In this document: one piece after another, positions 7,172 through 14,596 of the stretch
How positions within the stretch are numbered: position 1 is the stretch's first letter
How the letters are laid out: each line of letters begins with the position of its first letter
Source of the DNA: Paraktedonobacter sp035294465
GTDB lineage: Bacteria > Chloroflexota > Ktedonobacteria > Ktedonobacterales > Ktedonobacteraceae
Direction: 5' to 3'
Length of the DNA stretch: 16,767 nt
Assembly (NCBI GenBank): GCA_035294465.1
Contig: DATGKW010000168.1
Coordinates: 1-16,767, forward strand
Program-made: the position numbers and the translations under genes
Notes under the pieces: generated by a model
What the model was told of the DNA's origin: nothing
What the model saw: the letters and a program-made list of their open reading frames with translations, nothing else
The model's database searches: none

Positions 7172-8443
7172 ATGTCTCAGCTGGAAACCGCCGCACGTGA
7201 ATTGATCGAAGCGCACCAACTTGCCCGCTTGCAGGTGGGCTTGCAGCGTATTCTTCCTCGCAATGCCTTCTACGCAAGGAAGTTGTTGCATTCTCAGGAA
7301 ACGCTGGCGCTGGGCCGCCTGGCTGATCTCGCGCGTCTCCCTTTCACCACCAAGCAAGAGTTGGTCGACGATCAGGCCGCGCACCCGCCATTTGGGGATA
7401 ACCTCACATACCCTCTCAACCACTATATTCGGTTGCATCAGACCTCCGGCACAACCGGCCACCCTTTGAAGATACTTGACACGCAGGAGAGCTGGGACTG
7501 GTGGGCCGATTGCTGGACTACGGTGTACGAGGCCGCGGGAGTCACGCGCGATGATATCGTCTATCTGGCTTTTAGCTTTGGCCCTTTCATTGGCTTCTGG
7601 TCAGCGTATGAGGGAGCTAAGCGTCTAGGAGCGTTGACAGTGCCCGGCGGAGGCATGGATTCGTTGCAGCGCCTGCGAGCCATGCAGGATGTGGGAGCGA
7701 CGGTGCTGGTTTGTACACCCAGCTATGCTCTGCGGCTGGCCGAAGTCGCCCGTGAACACCGACTGGATTTTGATAAATTTTCCATTCGTGTGACCATTCA
7801 TGCAGGCGAGCCGGGCGCATCCATTTCCGCAACGCGCGAGCGCATCGAAAGGGCCTGGCACGCTCGCACCTACGACCACGCCGGTATGACCGAGGTAGGA
7901 GCCTTTGGCTTTTCTTGCGCCGAACAGAAAGGGATACACATCAATGAGGGGGAGTTTATCGCAGAAGTTATCAATCCTGTCACAGGCGATCCGATCCGGC
8001 CCGGCGAGGTCGGTGAGCTGGTGTTAACGAACCTGGGGCGTTGGGGCTATCCGGTCCTGCGCTATCGCACCGGTGATCTGGTAAGGCTAGGTGGCTATGA
8101 TTGTGGTTGTGGACGCAGCTTTCTTTCTCTGCCGGGAGGCGTGCTTGGACGGGCCGACGATATGCTTGTTGTGCGAGGCGTCAATGTCTACCCCTCAGCC
8201 CTGGCCGATATTCTGCACCGCTTCCCTGAAGTGCAGGAGTATCGCATCATCGTCACACGCTCAGGCGAGATGGATGAAATCCAGCTTCAAGTAGAATGCC
8301 CGCCGGAGACTGTGGCCAGGCTCGGAGAAGAGCTGCATGTCGCGCTCAATTTGCGCGTACCTATTGAAACGGTTGATTTTGGCAGTCTGCCGCGTTTTGA
8401 AATGAAGGCCAGACGTATCGAGGACCGCCGCCCGCGCTCCTGA
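7172..8443 (+). CDS. PaaK-family AMP-forming acyl/aryl-CoA ligase-like protein
   Basis: The 423-aa protein belongs to the phenylacetate-CoA ligase group of adenylate-forming enzymes, which activate a carboxylate with ATP and pass it to CoA. Seen motifs: TSGTTGHP (91-98, phosphate-binding A3), YDHAGMTEVG (234-243, A5), YRTGD (298-302, A7 with the ribose-binding Asp), CGCGR (311-315, the cysteine cluster typical of PaaK), RADDMLVVRGVNVYP (327-341, the hinge) and the C-terminal lysine K412 in EMKARR. The full motif set suggests an active enzyme of usual length. The start ATG 7172 has AAAGGA 9 nt upstream. It is followed after 21 bp by a Gfo/Idh/MocA gene and then by a molybdenum hydroxylase subunit, so an aromatic or heterocyclic acid is a plausible substrate. 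Substrate identity is inference. Confidence 0.9.
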   Translation: MSQLETAARELIEAHQLARLQVGLQRILPRNAFYARKLLHSQETLALGRLADLARLPFTTKQELVDDQAAHPPFGDNLTYPLNHYIRLHQTSGTTGHPLKILDTQESWDWWADCWTTVYEAAGVTRDDIVYLAFSFGPFIGFWSAYEGAKRLGALTVPGGGMDSLQRLRAMQDVGATVLVCTPSYALRLAEVAREHRLDFDKFSIRVTIHAGEPGASISATRERIERAWHARTYDHAGMTEVGAFGFSCAEQKGIHINEGEFIAEVINPVTGDPIRPGEVGELVLTNLGRWGYPVLRYRTGDLVRLGGYDCGCGRSFLSLPGGVLGRADDMLVVRGVNVYPSALADILHRFPEVQEYRIIVTRSGEMDEIQLQVECPPETVARLGEELHVALNLRVPIETVDFGSLPRFEMKARRIEDRRPRS

Positions 8444-8464
8444 CCTCTAGAGGATACTAGCTGG

Positions 8465-9481
8465 ATGCAGAATGAGATTGTTTCCCATGTCAATCCCGTG
8501 CGCTGGGGGGTGATCGGCCTGGCAAATGTTGCCGTCAAGCGCGTTATTCCCGCGTTGCTGGCCTCGGAAAGCGAGAGTCTGATAGCTATTGCCAGCCGTA
8601 ATCCTCAGCGTGCTGTTGAGCTGTTTGCGCATCTATCGGACCTGCGGATCTATGATGGCTACCAGAGGCTGCTCGATGACCCTGAAGTCGAAGCCGTATA
8701 TATTCCTCTACCCAACAGTCTGCATCGCGAGTGGACGATTAAAGCGCTGCTGGCCGGAAAGCATGTGCTCTGCGAAAAACCATTGGCAGTGACCGCCGAA
8801 GAGGGGGCGTTGATGATTGAGGCGGCGCGCAGTAATGGCAGACTGCTTATGGAGGCGTTTATGTATCGTTTCCATCCTCAGACGATCTGGGCTTTGGAGC
8901 AGGTTCACTCCGGGCGCCTGGGCGAGATAAGGCTGGTGCGCGCCTCTTTCGACTTTAACATCCTGCTTCCTCCGCGTCATAACGATAGTCGCTTGCAGAC
9001 CAGCCTGGCCGGTGGCTCGCTGATGGATGTGGGTTGTTATCCCGTCAATTTCTGTCGCGCGGTCTATGGGCGTCCTCCTATGGCTGTAGCTGCCCGTGTC
9101 TATGCCCCAGAAGAGAGCGCGGTAGAGCACGCAACCGCGGCCGTGCTGGATTTTGGCGATGGGCGTTTCGGGCAAATCACTTCCTCTTTTGCCCTGCCTA
9201 CGCGCCAGGTGGCCGAGGTAGTTGGTGAGCTGGGCACGTTGACTCTTCCCGTGGCTTTTGTGACGAATACACATGAAACCGAGGTTGTGCTTGCTCTGGA
9301 GGGCCAGACCATTTACCAGAAGATTTCGGCAGCCGACGCTTACCGCCTGGAAGTTGAGCATTTCGGCGCCTGCGTGCGCTCCAGCGTTCTGCCTTCCCTC
9401 AGCCTGGACGAAACTCTGGAGAACCTGGCGACCATAGAGGCCATTTATCAGTCGGCCGGCCATCGCTGGCCACCAGCCTGA
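8465..9481 (+). CDS. Gfo/Idh/MocA family NAD(P)-dependent oxidoreductase
   Basis: The 338-aa protein has the N-terminal Rossmann motif in the variant GVIGLANVA (15-23), the family signature EKPL (104-107, with the catalytic Lys105) and the C-terminal motif GGSLMDVGCY (183-192). The DVGCYPV pattern is that of the dihydrodiol/xylose dehydrogenase branch, where the tyrosine is thought to help catalysis. These enzymes oxidise sugars, inositols or trans-dihydrodiols. Start ATG 8465 has AGAGGA 10 nt upstream and lies 21 bp after the ligase stop, so the genes are probably co-transcribed. A dihydrodiol substrate would fit an aromatic pathway, but sugar substrates are equally possible. Confidence 0.9.
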   Translation: MQNEIVSHVNPVRWGVIGLANVAVKRVIPALLASESESLIAIASRNPQRAVELFAHLSDLRIYDGYQRLLDDPEVEAVYIPLPNSLHREWTIKALLAGKHVLCEKPLAVTAEEGALMIEAARSNGRLLMEAFMYRFHPQTIWALEQVHSGRLGEIRLVRASFDFNILLPPRHNDSRLQTSLAGGSLMDVGCYPVNFCRAVYGRPPMAVAARVYAPEESAVEHATAAVLDFGDGRFGQITSSFALPTRQVAEVVGELGTLTLPVAFVTNTHETEVVLALEGQTIYQKISAADAYRLEVEHFGACVRSSVLPSLSLDETLENLATIEAIYQSAGHRWPPA

Positions 9482-9518
9482 GCAACCACTCTGACTTTGT
9501 GCTACACTGTCAATGGCT

Positions 9519-9532
9519 GCTGATCAATCAGC
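9519..9532. promoter_or_regulatory. 14-bp palindrome before the molybdenum hydroxylase gene
   Basis: GCTGAT and ATCAGC flank a CA centre, giving a symmetric site typical of a dimeric regulator. It sits 52 bp before the chosen start at 9585. No regulator gene is nearby; function is inferred from symmetry only. Confidence 0.3.
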
Positions 9533-9584
9533 TGCATCTGCAAGGATTGTTTACCTATTCACAGGTTCAGGAGTATCCTCTCGT

Positions 9585-11918
9585 ATGACTCAAACGATTG
9601 ACAAAACGTCCCCTTCCACTGCCGTTGGCAAGCCCATGCGCCGGCAAGATGCCTTAGATAAATTAACCGGCCGCACACGTTACGCGGGCGATATCCCTGT
9701 GCCCGGGCTACTGCATGCCCGGCTGGTACTCAGCCCCTACGCGCACGCACGCGTTATAAATATCGATATCTCCGCAGCCCTGGAGGTTGCGGGCGTGAGG
9801 TTTGTCTATACCGCTGCAACCCTGGGCATGGCGCACTATAACGGTTCATCGCGCACGATGTCTCCCCTGGCGCGGGAAGAGGTGCTGTGGTGTGGCCAGC
9901 CCGTGGCAATTGTGCTGGCCGAGAGCGAAGCCGCCGCAGAGGATGGCGCGGGAGCGGTCGATGTAGAGTATGAGCATTTGCCTGCGGTGATCGATCCGCT
10001 GGCAGCTATGCAGCCCGGCTCACCGCTCACACGCGTAGTGCAGCAAGAGGTCAAATCTGAGATTGCCGGAGGAGGCGCGCACGCGGCTGTCTCGGAAGAA
10101 GAGGAGCAGGCGGAAGAGCAGGCAGCCGAGGCCAGAGAGGAGCTCTCGCCCAATGTGAGCGATAAAGGACGCTTGCGCCTGGGTAATATGGCGCAGGGGT
10201 GGCGAGAGGCTGAGGTTGTGGTGGAGCGCACCTTTGAGACAAGCATGGTGCATCAATCCTATCTCGAACCGCAATCAATAGTCGTTGTGCCCGATCCGCT
10301 GAGGAAGCGGCTGACCATCTGGCCCAGTTCGCAGGGAATGTTCGGTGTGCGCTCGAATGTATCCGATGCGTTGCAGATACCTGAGCGCCAGGTCACAGTG
10401 GAGTCCACGCCGATTGGCGGCGCTTTCGGCGGCAAGTTTGGCCTGATCGAGCCACTAGCCGCAGCTGCGGCCTATACTTCGGGCCGGCCTGTGCGCCTGG
10501 TCTATACCCGTACAGAGGATCTCTCGGCAGCCAATCCCGCGCCACGCTCGCATATTACGCTCAAGCTAGGAGCGAAAAAAGATGGCACGTTGATCGCGAT
10601 GGAGGCCAGGGCCATTTTTGATAGCGGAGCCTATGCCGGTGCGGCAGCGACTCTGGGGGGCATTATTCTTGGCAGTACCTATCGCTGCCCAAACGTGGAT
10701 CTGCGCTGCTACGAGGTCCTGACAAATAAGGTGGGAGTGGGGGCCTATCGCGCTCCCAACGCGCCCCAGGCAACCTTCGCGCTGGAATCGCTGGTGGATG
10801 AACTCTGCTGGAAGCTGGAAATGGATCCGCTGGCGTTTCGCCTCCAGAATGGTTTGAAGGAGGGTGATTCCACGCTCGATCACCGCACCTGGCGGCGTAT
10901 CGGCCTGCTGGAATGCCTGGAGAAAGCGCAGCAGCATCCCCTGTGGATGCAGCGCCAGGCGAAAGCAGCGCCTACCGAGCTAGAGGGCTGGAAGATTGGC
11001 GTCGGACTGGCGGCCGGAGGCTGGCCCGGCGGCACAGAACCGGCTGCCGCCGCCTGCCGCATGGAAAAGGATGGCTCCATAACTGTGGTAGTTGGCAGCG
11101 TGGATCTGACCGGGTCCGATACCTCTATGGCACTCATCGCAGCGCAGGGCCTGGGGATCGCGCCTGAAAAGGTCAACGTTGTGCATGATAATACCGATAC
11201 GATGCCTTATAGCGGCGGTACGGGGGGCAGCAAGACAACGTATACGCTTGGCGCGGCTGTGCTGGCCGCCGCGCGTGATGCGCGCAACCAGATCCTCACT
11301 ACTGCTGCTGATATGTTGGAGGCGGCTCCTACGGATTTAGATATCGAAGGCGACCGGGTTGTGGTACGCGGCGCGCCAGGCAAAAGCGTCACGCTCAAGC
11401 AGATTGCCGATGCTTCGATGAACTTCGCGGGTCAGTACGAGCCTGTTTATGGTCGTGGGCGCTCTGCCAATCGGGTAAGCTCGCCCATGTACACGGTTCA
11501 TATTGCGAAGGTGGCCGTTGATCCCGAAACCGGCGAAGTGCGGGTGCTCGACTACGCGGCAATCCAGGACGTGGGTTTTGCCATCAATCCTGCTCTGGTC
11601 GAAGGCCAGATCCACGGAGGGATTACCCAGGGCCTGGGCTGGGCACTGTTCGAGAGTCTGATCTACGACGAAAACGGCCAGTTACTGACCTCCAATCTGA
11701 TGGATTACGCTCTGCCGCATAGCTACGATGTGCCGAATATTCAGGTTGACCTGGTGGAGATCCCTTCGGATCTTGGCCCTTTCGGCGCGAAAGGCGTCGG
11801 GGAGCCGCCTGTGGTGCCTGTTGGGGCGGCCATCGCCAACGCGATCTTCGATGCAACTGGTGTGCGGATGACGCAGTTGCCCATTACTCCTGAGCGAGTT
11901 TTGAGGGCGCTACAGTAG
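9585..11918 (+). CDS. Xanthine dehydrogenase family molybdopterin-binding (large) subunit
   Basis: The subunit would hydroxylate a substrate (purine, aldehyde, heterocycle or similar) at a molybdopterin cytosine dinucleotide centre. I chose ATG 9585 (777 aa) over 9513: AGGAG lies at 9569-9573, and the family pattern (GKPMRRQDALDKLTG) begins just after. Seen in this numbering: the a/b hammerhead with TRYAGDIPVPGLLHA (from ~31), GGAFGGKFG (278-286), GAYRAPNAPQ (386-395), GGTGGSK (544-550) and the active-site GAKGVGEP with catalytic Glu740. The CO dehydrogenase loop AYxCSFR is absent, so it is not form I CoxL. Residues ~154-201 carry a Glu/Ala-rich insertion unlike the usual family linker. FAD (CoxM-like) and 2Fe-2S (CoxS-like) genes are missing from the window; partners must be elsewhere. 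A strong hairpin follows the stop. Confidence 0.92.
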   Translation: MTQTIDKTSPSTAVGKPMRRQDALDKLTGRTRYAGDIPVPGLLHARLVLSPYAHARVINIDISAALEVAGVRFVYTAATLGMAHYNGSSRTMSPLAREEVLWCGQPVAIVLAESEAAAEDGAGAVDVEYEHLPAVIDPLAAMQPGSPLTRVVQQEVKSEIAGGGAHAAVSEEEEQAEEQAAEAREELSPNVSDKGRLRLGNMAQGWREAEVVVERTFETSMVHQSYLEPQSIVVVPDPLRKRLTIWPSSQGMFGVRSNVSDALQIPERQVTVESTPIGGAFGGKFGLIEPLAAAAAYTSGRPVRLVYTRTEDLSAANPAPRSHITLKLGAKKDGTLIAMEARAIFDSGAYAGAAATLGGIILGSTYRCPNVDLRCYEVLTNKVGVGAYRAPNAPQATFALESLVDELCWKLEMDPLAFRLQNGLKEGDSTLDHRTWRRIGLLECLEKAQQHPLWMQRQAKAAPTELEGWKIGVGLAAGGWPGGTEPAAAACRMEKDGSITVVVGSVDLTGSDTSMALIAAQGLGIAPEKVNVVHDNTDTMPYSGGTGGSKTTYTLGAAVLAAARDARNQILTTAADMLEAAPTDLDIEGDRVVVRGAPGKSVTLKQIADASMNFAGQYEPVYGRGRSANRVSSPMYTVHIAKVAVDPETGEVRVLDYAAIQDVGFAINPALVEGQIHGGITQGLGWALFESLIYDENGQLLTSNLMDYALPHSYDVPNIQVDLVEIPSDLGPFGAKGVGEPPVVPVGAAIANAIFDATGVRMTQLPITPERVLRALQ

Positions 11919-11920
11919 TC

Positions 11921-11995
11921 GAGATGGAAAAAAGAGAACGAGGGAAAAACGAAAAAAATCTTCGCGTCTTTCCCCCGCTCTCTTTTTTCCATCTC
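11921..11995. terminator. Very long hairpin (31-bp arms), likely terminator
   Basis: The arms 11921-11951 and 11965-11995 are reverse complements with three mismatches around a 13-nt loop. The stop codon of the hydroxylase gene lies 3 bp before. The stem is built from A-runs on the left and T-runs on the right, so a plus-strand transcript would end in a U-rich arm. All three mismatches are A opposite C on the plus strand, which become U-G wobbles in a minus-strand RNA, so the minus-strand fold is completely paired. It may also be a small repeated palindromic element. Nothing transcribed from the minus strand is known here. Confidence 0.65.
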
Positions 11996-12048
11996 CATAG
12001 AGGAAGGCCCCGCTATGCTTTTGCTCTTCCTTTCCTTTCCAGCAAGTA

Positions 12049-12057
12049 TGCTATACT
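12049..12057 (+). promoter_or_regulatory. Extended -10 promoter for the HEAT-repeat gene
   Basis: TGCTATACT (12049-12057) fits the TGn-TATAAT pattern with one difference. No good -35 box is present, as is usual for extended -10 promoters. The leader to 12216 would be about 150 nt long. A second weak -10 (TATGAT, 12135-12140) lies between the arms of an 8-bp inverted repeat (ATAGTGTT 12105-12112, AACACTAT 12141-12148). Confidence 0.4.
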
Positions 12058-12155
12058 AGAAACAGACCAGACACGACCTCACCTCTGCTCTGGGTCGCGC
12101 ATCGATAGTGTTTTTCTTGTTTTGCATTGATGTATATGATAACACTATTGTCCAC

Positions 12156-12193
12156 AGATTACGCCGCATTTACACTGCCTTCTGGCGTAATCT
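12156..12193 (+). promoter_or_regulatory. Leader hairpin before the HEAT-repeat gene
   Basis: AGATTACGCC (12156-12165) and GGCGTAATCT (12184-12193) are a perfect 10-bp inverted repeat with an 18-nt loop. The hairpin ends 9 nt before the Shine-Dalgarno AAAGGAG (12202-12208). It may be an operator in DNA or a leader structure in RNA; the class is not recognised. Confidence 0.5.
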
Positions 12194-12215
12194 CTGACCA
12201 CAAAGGAGCAATGAT

Positions 12216-13274
12216 ATGACGCTTTCTGACCATTTTTCTACTGAATCGCATATAGCGCAGCCAAAGATAATACTGCATGAACAGCCTTCTCTTGATGTTG
12301 CTCCCCCCATTGGAGTGACACCGCCGCAGATTCTTGCTCAGAGGGCGGCTGATGGGCAACGAGGTGCGGCATGGCGCTTGCTGCATCGGATTGTGGAGAA
12401 TGATCCGCAAGCAATAGAGGCGGTGACTGCCCTGCAAGATGATCGGCTGGCAAGGAATCTTGTCGAGTTTATTGCTCTTGGCACGTGGGCCGGAAAGTCA
12501 TTTGACGTGCCGGTTTCCCTGCGCTCGTCCTATACGCGCACGCGCCTGCGAACGCTTTTCCTGCCTCCAGCGGGAATCGATCAGGCCCGCGCCGAACGGG
12601 TGCTGACGGCTGCCCTGCGCGATGAGCGACTGGCAGTGCGTGAGACCGCTATGTATCTGCTGGGAATTATAGGCTCTTCAGTCGCGGTCCCTGAGTTGAT
12701 ACAAGCGTTGCATGATCCCATGCCTTCCACGCGCCTTGAGGCAGTCAAAGCTCTGGGCCGTACCGGCAGCCCCGAAGCCGTGCCTGCGCTGCTTGATGCC
12801 CTGCATGGCGCGGACGAGCAAATGGGCACGCAGATCTTTCGGGCGCTGGTAAGCCTCGGCCATGTGGCCGTGCCTGCGCTGCTTGAAACCTGCCTGAGCT
12901 CCTCGCCCTGGGTGCGCTGGCATAGTGTTCGCGCCCTGGGCGAAATCCACGATGACGCAGCTCTTCCGGCGCTGGTGCGCGCGCTGAACGACACTGATCA
13001 CTCAGTGGCCTGGATGGCGGCAAAGGGCCTGGCGTCTTTTGGCAAAGAGTGCGTTAAGCCAATCCTGCACCTGTTGATCAACGCGGAGACGACCCCCTGG
13101 CTGCGCGAAACCGCCTCGTATGTCCTGGACAAGCAATGCCGCTACCACACCGAGCTGAAGCTGTACCTGCAACCGTTGCTCCAGGAGATGCACCAGTCCG
13201 CCTATAGAGAAGGCACAGGCTATACTGCCTTAAAGGCTCTGGAACATCTGGAAACCGATGGCGTGCTGAGTTGA
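12216..13274 (+). CDS. HEAT-repeat protein (PBS-lyase HEAT-like repeats)
   Basis: The 352-aa protein appears soluble and has no signal peptide. Residues ~1-50 are low in structure. Residues ~123-290 hold four to five HEAT-like repeats of about 30 residues with the recurrent pattern VPALLxAL, VRxxAxxALGxIG (for example STRLEAVKALGRTG and WVRWHSVRALGEI). Such repeats form a helical scaffold for binding other proteins, or in some families act on phycobilins; no phycobiliprotein genes are here, so a binding role is more likely. The start ATG 12216 lies 7 nt after AAAGGAG. An earlier ATG at 12211 gives only two codons before TGA and overlaps the real start. A 20-nt perfect direct repeat occurs 90 nt apart within the gene. 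It ends 7 bp from the convergent minus-strand gene. Confidence 0.88.
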   Translation: MTLSDHFSTESHIAQPKIILHEQPSLDVAPPIGVTPPQILAQRAADGQRGAAWRLLHRIVENDPQAIEAVTALQDDRLARNLVEFIALGTWAGKSFDVPVSLRSSYTRTRLRTLFLPPAGIDQARAERVLTAALRDERLAVRETAMYLLGIIGSSVAVPELIQALHDPMPSTRLEAVKALGRTGSPEAVPALLDALHGADEQMGTQIFRALVSLGHVAVPALLETCLSSSPWVRWHSVRALGEIHDDAALPALVRALNDTDHSVAWMAAKGLASFGKECVKPILHLLINAETTPWLRETASYVLDKQCRYHTELKLYLQPLLQEMHQSAYREGTGYTALKALEHLETDGVLS

Positions 13275-13281
13275 AAGGACG

Positions 13282-14586
13282 CTAGTTCAGCGCGGGAATG
13301 ATCTCGCCGTGCGCCTGGAAGAGATCATCCACAAGCGCGTGAATCTCTTCCAGCGTGAGTTCTGCCGCAGTATGCGGATCGAACATGGCCGCGTGATAGA
13401 CGTGCTCCTTTTTGCCGGTGAGCATGGCTTCAACAGTCAGCCCCTGCACCGTGACGTTGGTCTGCTGCAGGGCCGCGAGCTGTGGAGGAATGCGTCCGAT
13501 GACGGTCGGCTGAACGCCATTTTTATCGATCAGACAGGGCACTTCAACACAACATCCCTCCGGCAAGTTAGTGATCAATCCTGTATTGCTGACATTGCCG
13601 TAGATTACTCGCGGCGTACCGGTCTCCATCGAGTGAATAATCAGCGCCGCATATTCGTTGCTTCTCTGTGGCTCGAACTCTGCCGTGCCTGCCAGCAGCT
13701 TTTCGCGCGTTGCTTCCCACCAGGCATTCTGCGACTGGCAGCGCCGTATATATTCATCGATAGGAATACGAAAACGCTCGATCAGATCCGGCCGGTCGCG
13801 GCGAATAAAGTGGGGATTGTACTCGGCGCTGTGCTCGCTTGATTCGGTGACAAAGTAGCCCAGGCGCTTGAAAAGCTCGAAGCGCACCGGGTCACGCGCC
13901 CAGATCTCCGGCTTTTCTGCCGCAGCCCGCAGGAGTGGATAGGCGTCTCGCCCCTGATATTTCAAGTCCAGATAAAAGGCCATATGATTAATGCCTGCAC
14001 AGAGGTAGCTTAGTTCATCGCGTGGAATGCCCATGAACTCGGCGAGCAGGCCGGCGGTTCCCTGAACGCTGTGGCATAGTCCCACGGTCTTGATACGCGT
14101 GGCTCGCGTGATGGCCCAGGTATTCATCGCCATCGGGTTGACGTAGTTCAAGAAGAGCGCGTCGGGACAAAGCTCTTCCATGTCGTGACAGATATCGAGA
14201 ATGACCGGAATGGTGCGCAGCGCGCGGAAGATCCCGCCAATGCCGAGCGTATCACCGATGGTTTGCAGCAAACCATAGCGTTTGGGAACCTCGAAGTCGA
14301 TCAGAGTAGAGGGGTAGCCGCCAACCTGGATGGTATTGATGACGTAGTTTGCGTTCTCAAGCGCGGCTCGCCTGTCCGCATGAGCGCTGATCGTTGGGCG
14401 TGTCTCCAGTTCTGCAGCTACTTTATGAGCCATCAGTTCAGCAATGCGCAGGCGTTCGGGATCGATATCCATGAGCGCGATCTCGCACCCGGCCAGTTCC
14501 GGGAAAGAGAACACATCTCTCAGCAAATTAAGCGTGAAGACCACGCTGCCCGCGCCGATCAAGGTAATTTTTGGCATAGTATTCAT
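13282..14586 (-). CDS. Glycoside hydrolase family 4 enzyme (alpha-glucosidase/galactosidase type)
   Basis: GH4 enzymes cleave glycosides through NAD-dependent oxidation at C3 and need Mn2+. The 434-aa product has the family length. Seen (numbering from the start at 14586): the NAD site IGAGSVVFT (10-18) with acidic D40/D42, NYVNPMAMNTWA (147-158), the metal-binding Cys171 and His172 in GLCHSVQGT, and His201 in AGINHMAFYLD. The unphosphorylated-substrate branch (AglA/MelA-like) fits better than 6-phospho-glucosidases, though this is by pattern only. The start could be ATG 14586 (MNTMPK) or ATG 14577 (MPKITLIG), both with a weak AAAGAAAG ribosome site. The frame is open to 14913, but that extension overlaps the upstream flavoenzyme and is not used. 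It lies 10 bp after the flavoenzyme gene, so both form one operon. Confidence 0.92.
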   Translation of the reverse strand: MNTMPKITLIGAGSVVFTLNLLRDVFSFPELAGCEIALMDIDPERLRIAELMAHKVAAELETRPTISAHADRRAALENANYVINTIQVGGYPSTLIDFEVPKRYGLLQTIGDTLGIGGIFRALRTIPVILDICHDMEELCPDALFLNYVNPMAMNTWAITRATRIKTVGLCHSVQGTAGLLAEFMGIPRDELSYLCAGINHMAFYLDLKYQGRDAYPLLRAAAEKPEIWARDPVRFELFKRLGYFVTESSEHSAEYNPHFIRRDRPDLIERFRIPIDEYIRRCQSQNAWWEATREKLLAGTAEFEPQRSNEYAALIIHSMETGTPRVIYGNVSNTGLITNLPEGCCVEVPCLIDKNGVQPTVIGRIPPQLAALQQTNVTVQGLTVEAMLTGKKEHVYHAAMFDPHTAAELTLEEIHALVDDLFQAHGEIIPALN

Positions 14587-14596
14587 TCTTTCTTTA

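Noticed and set aside
8708..9463. Long antisense frame (251 codons) inside the Gfo/Idh/MocA gene
   Set aside because: The plus strand has all family motifs; the antisense translation resembles no protein and has no ribosome site.
9513..9584. Upstream start (ATG 9513) for the molybdenum hydroxylase
   Set aside because: It adds 24 residues foreign to the family, overlaps the palindrome at 9519-9532 and has no Shine-Dalgarno, while ATG 9585 has AGGAG.
9585..11918. Aerobic CO dehydrogenase large subunit (CoxL form I)
   Set aside because: The diagnostic AYxCSFR loop is missing (GAYRAPNAPQ instead) and CoxM and CoxS genes are absent.
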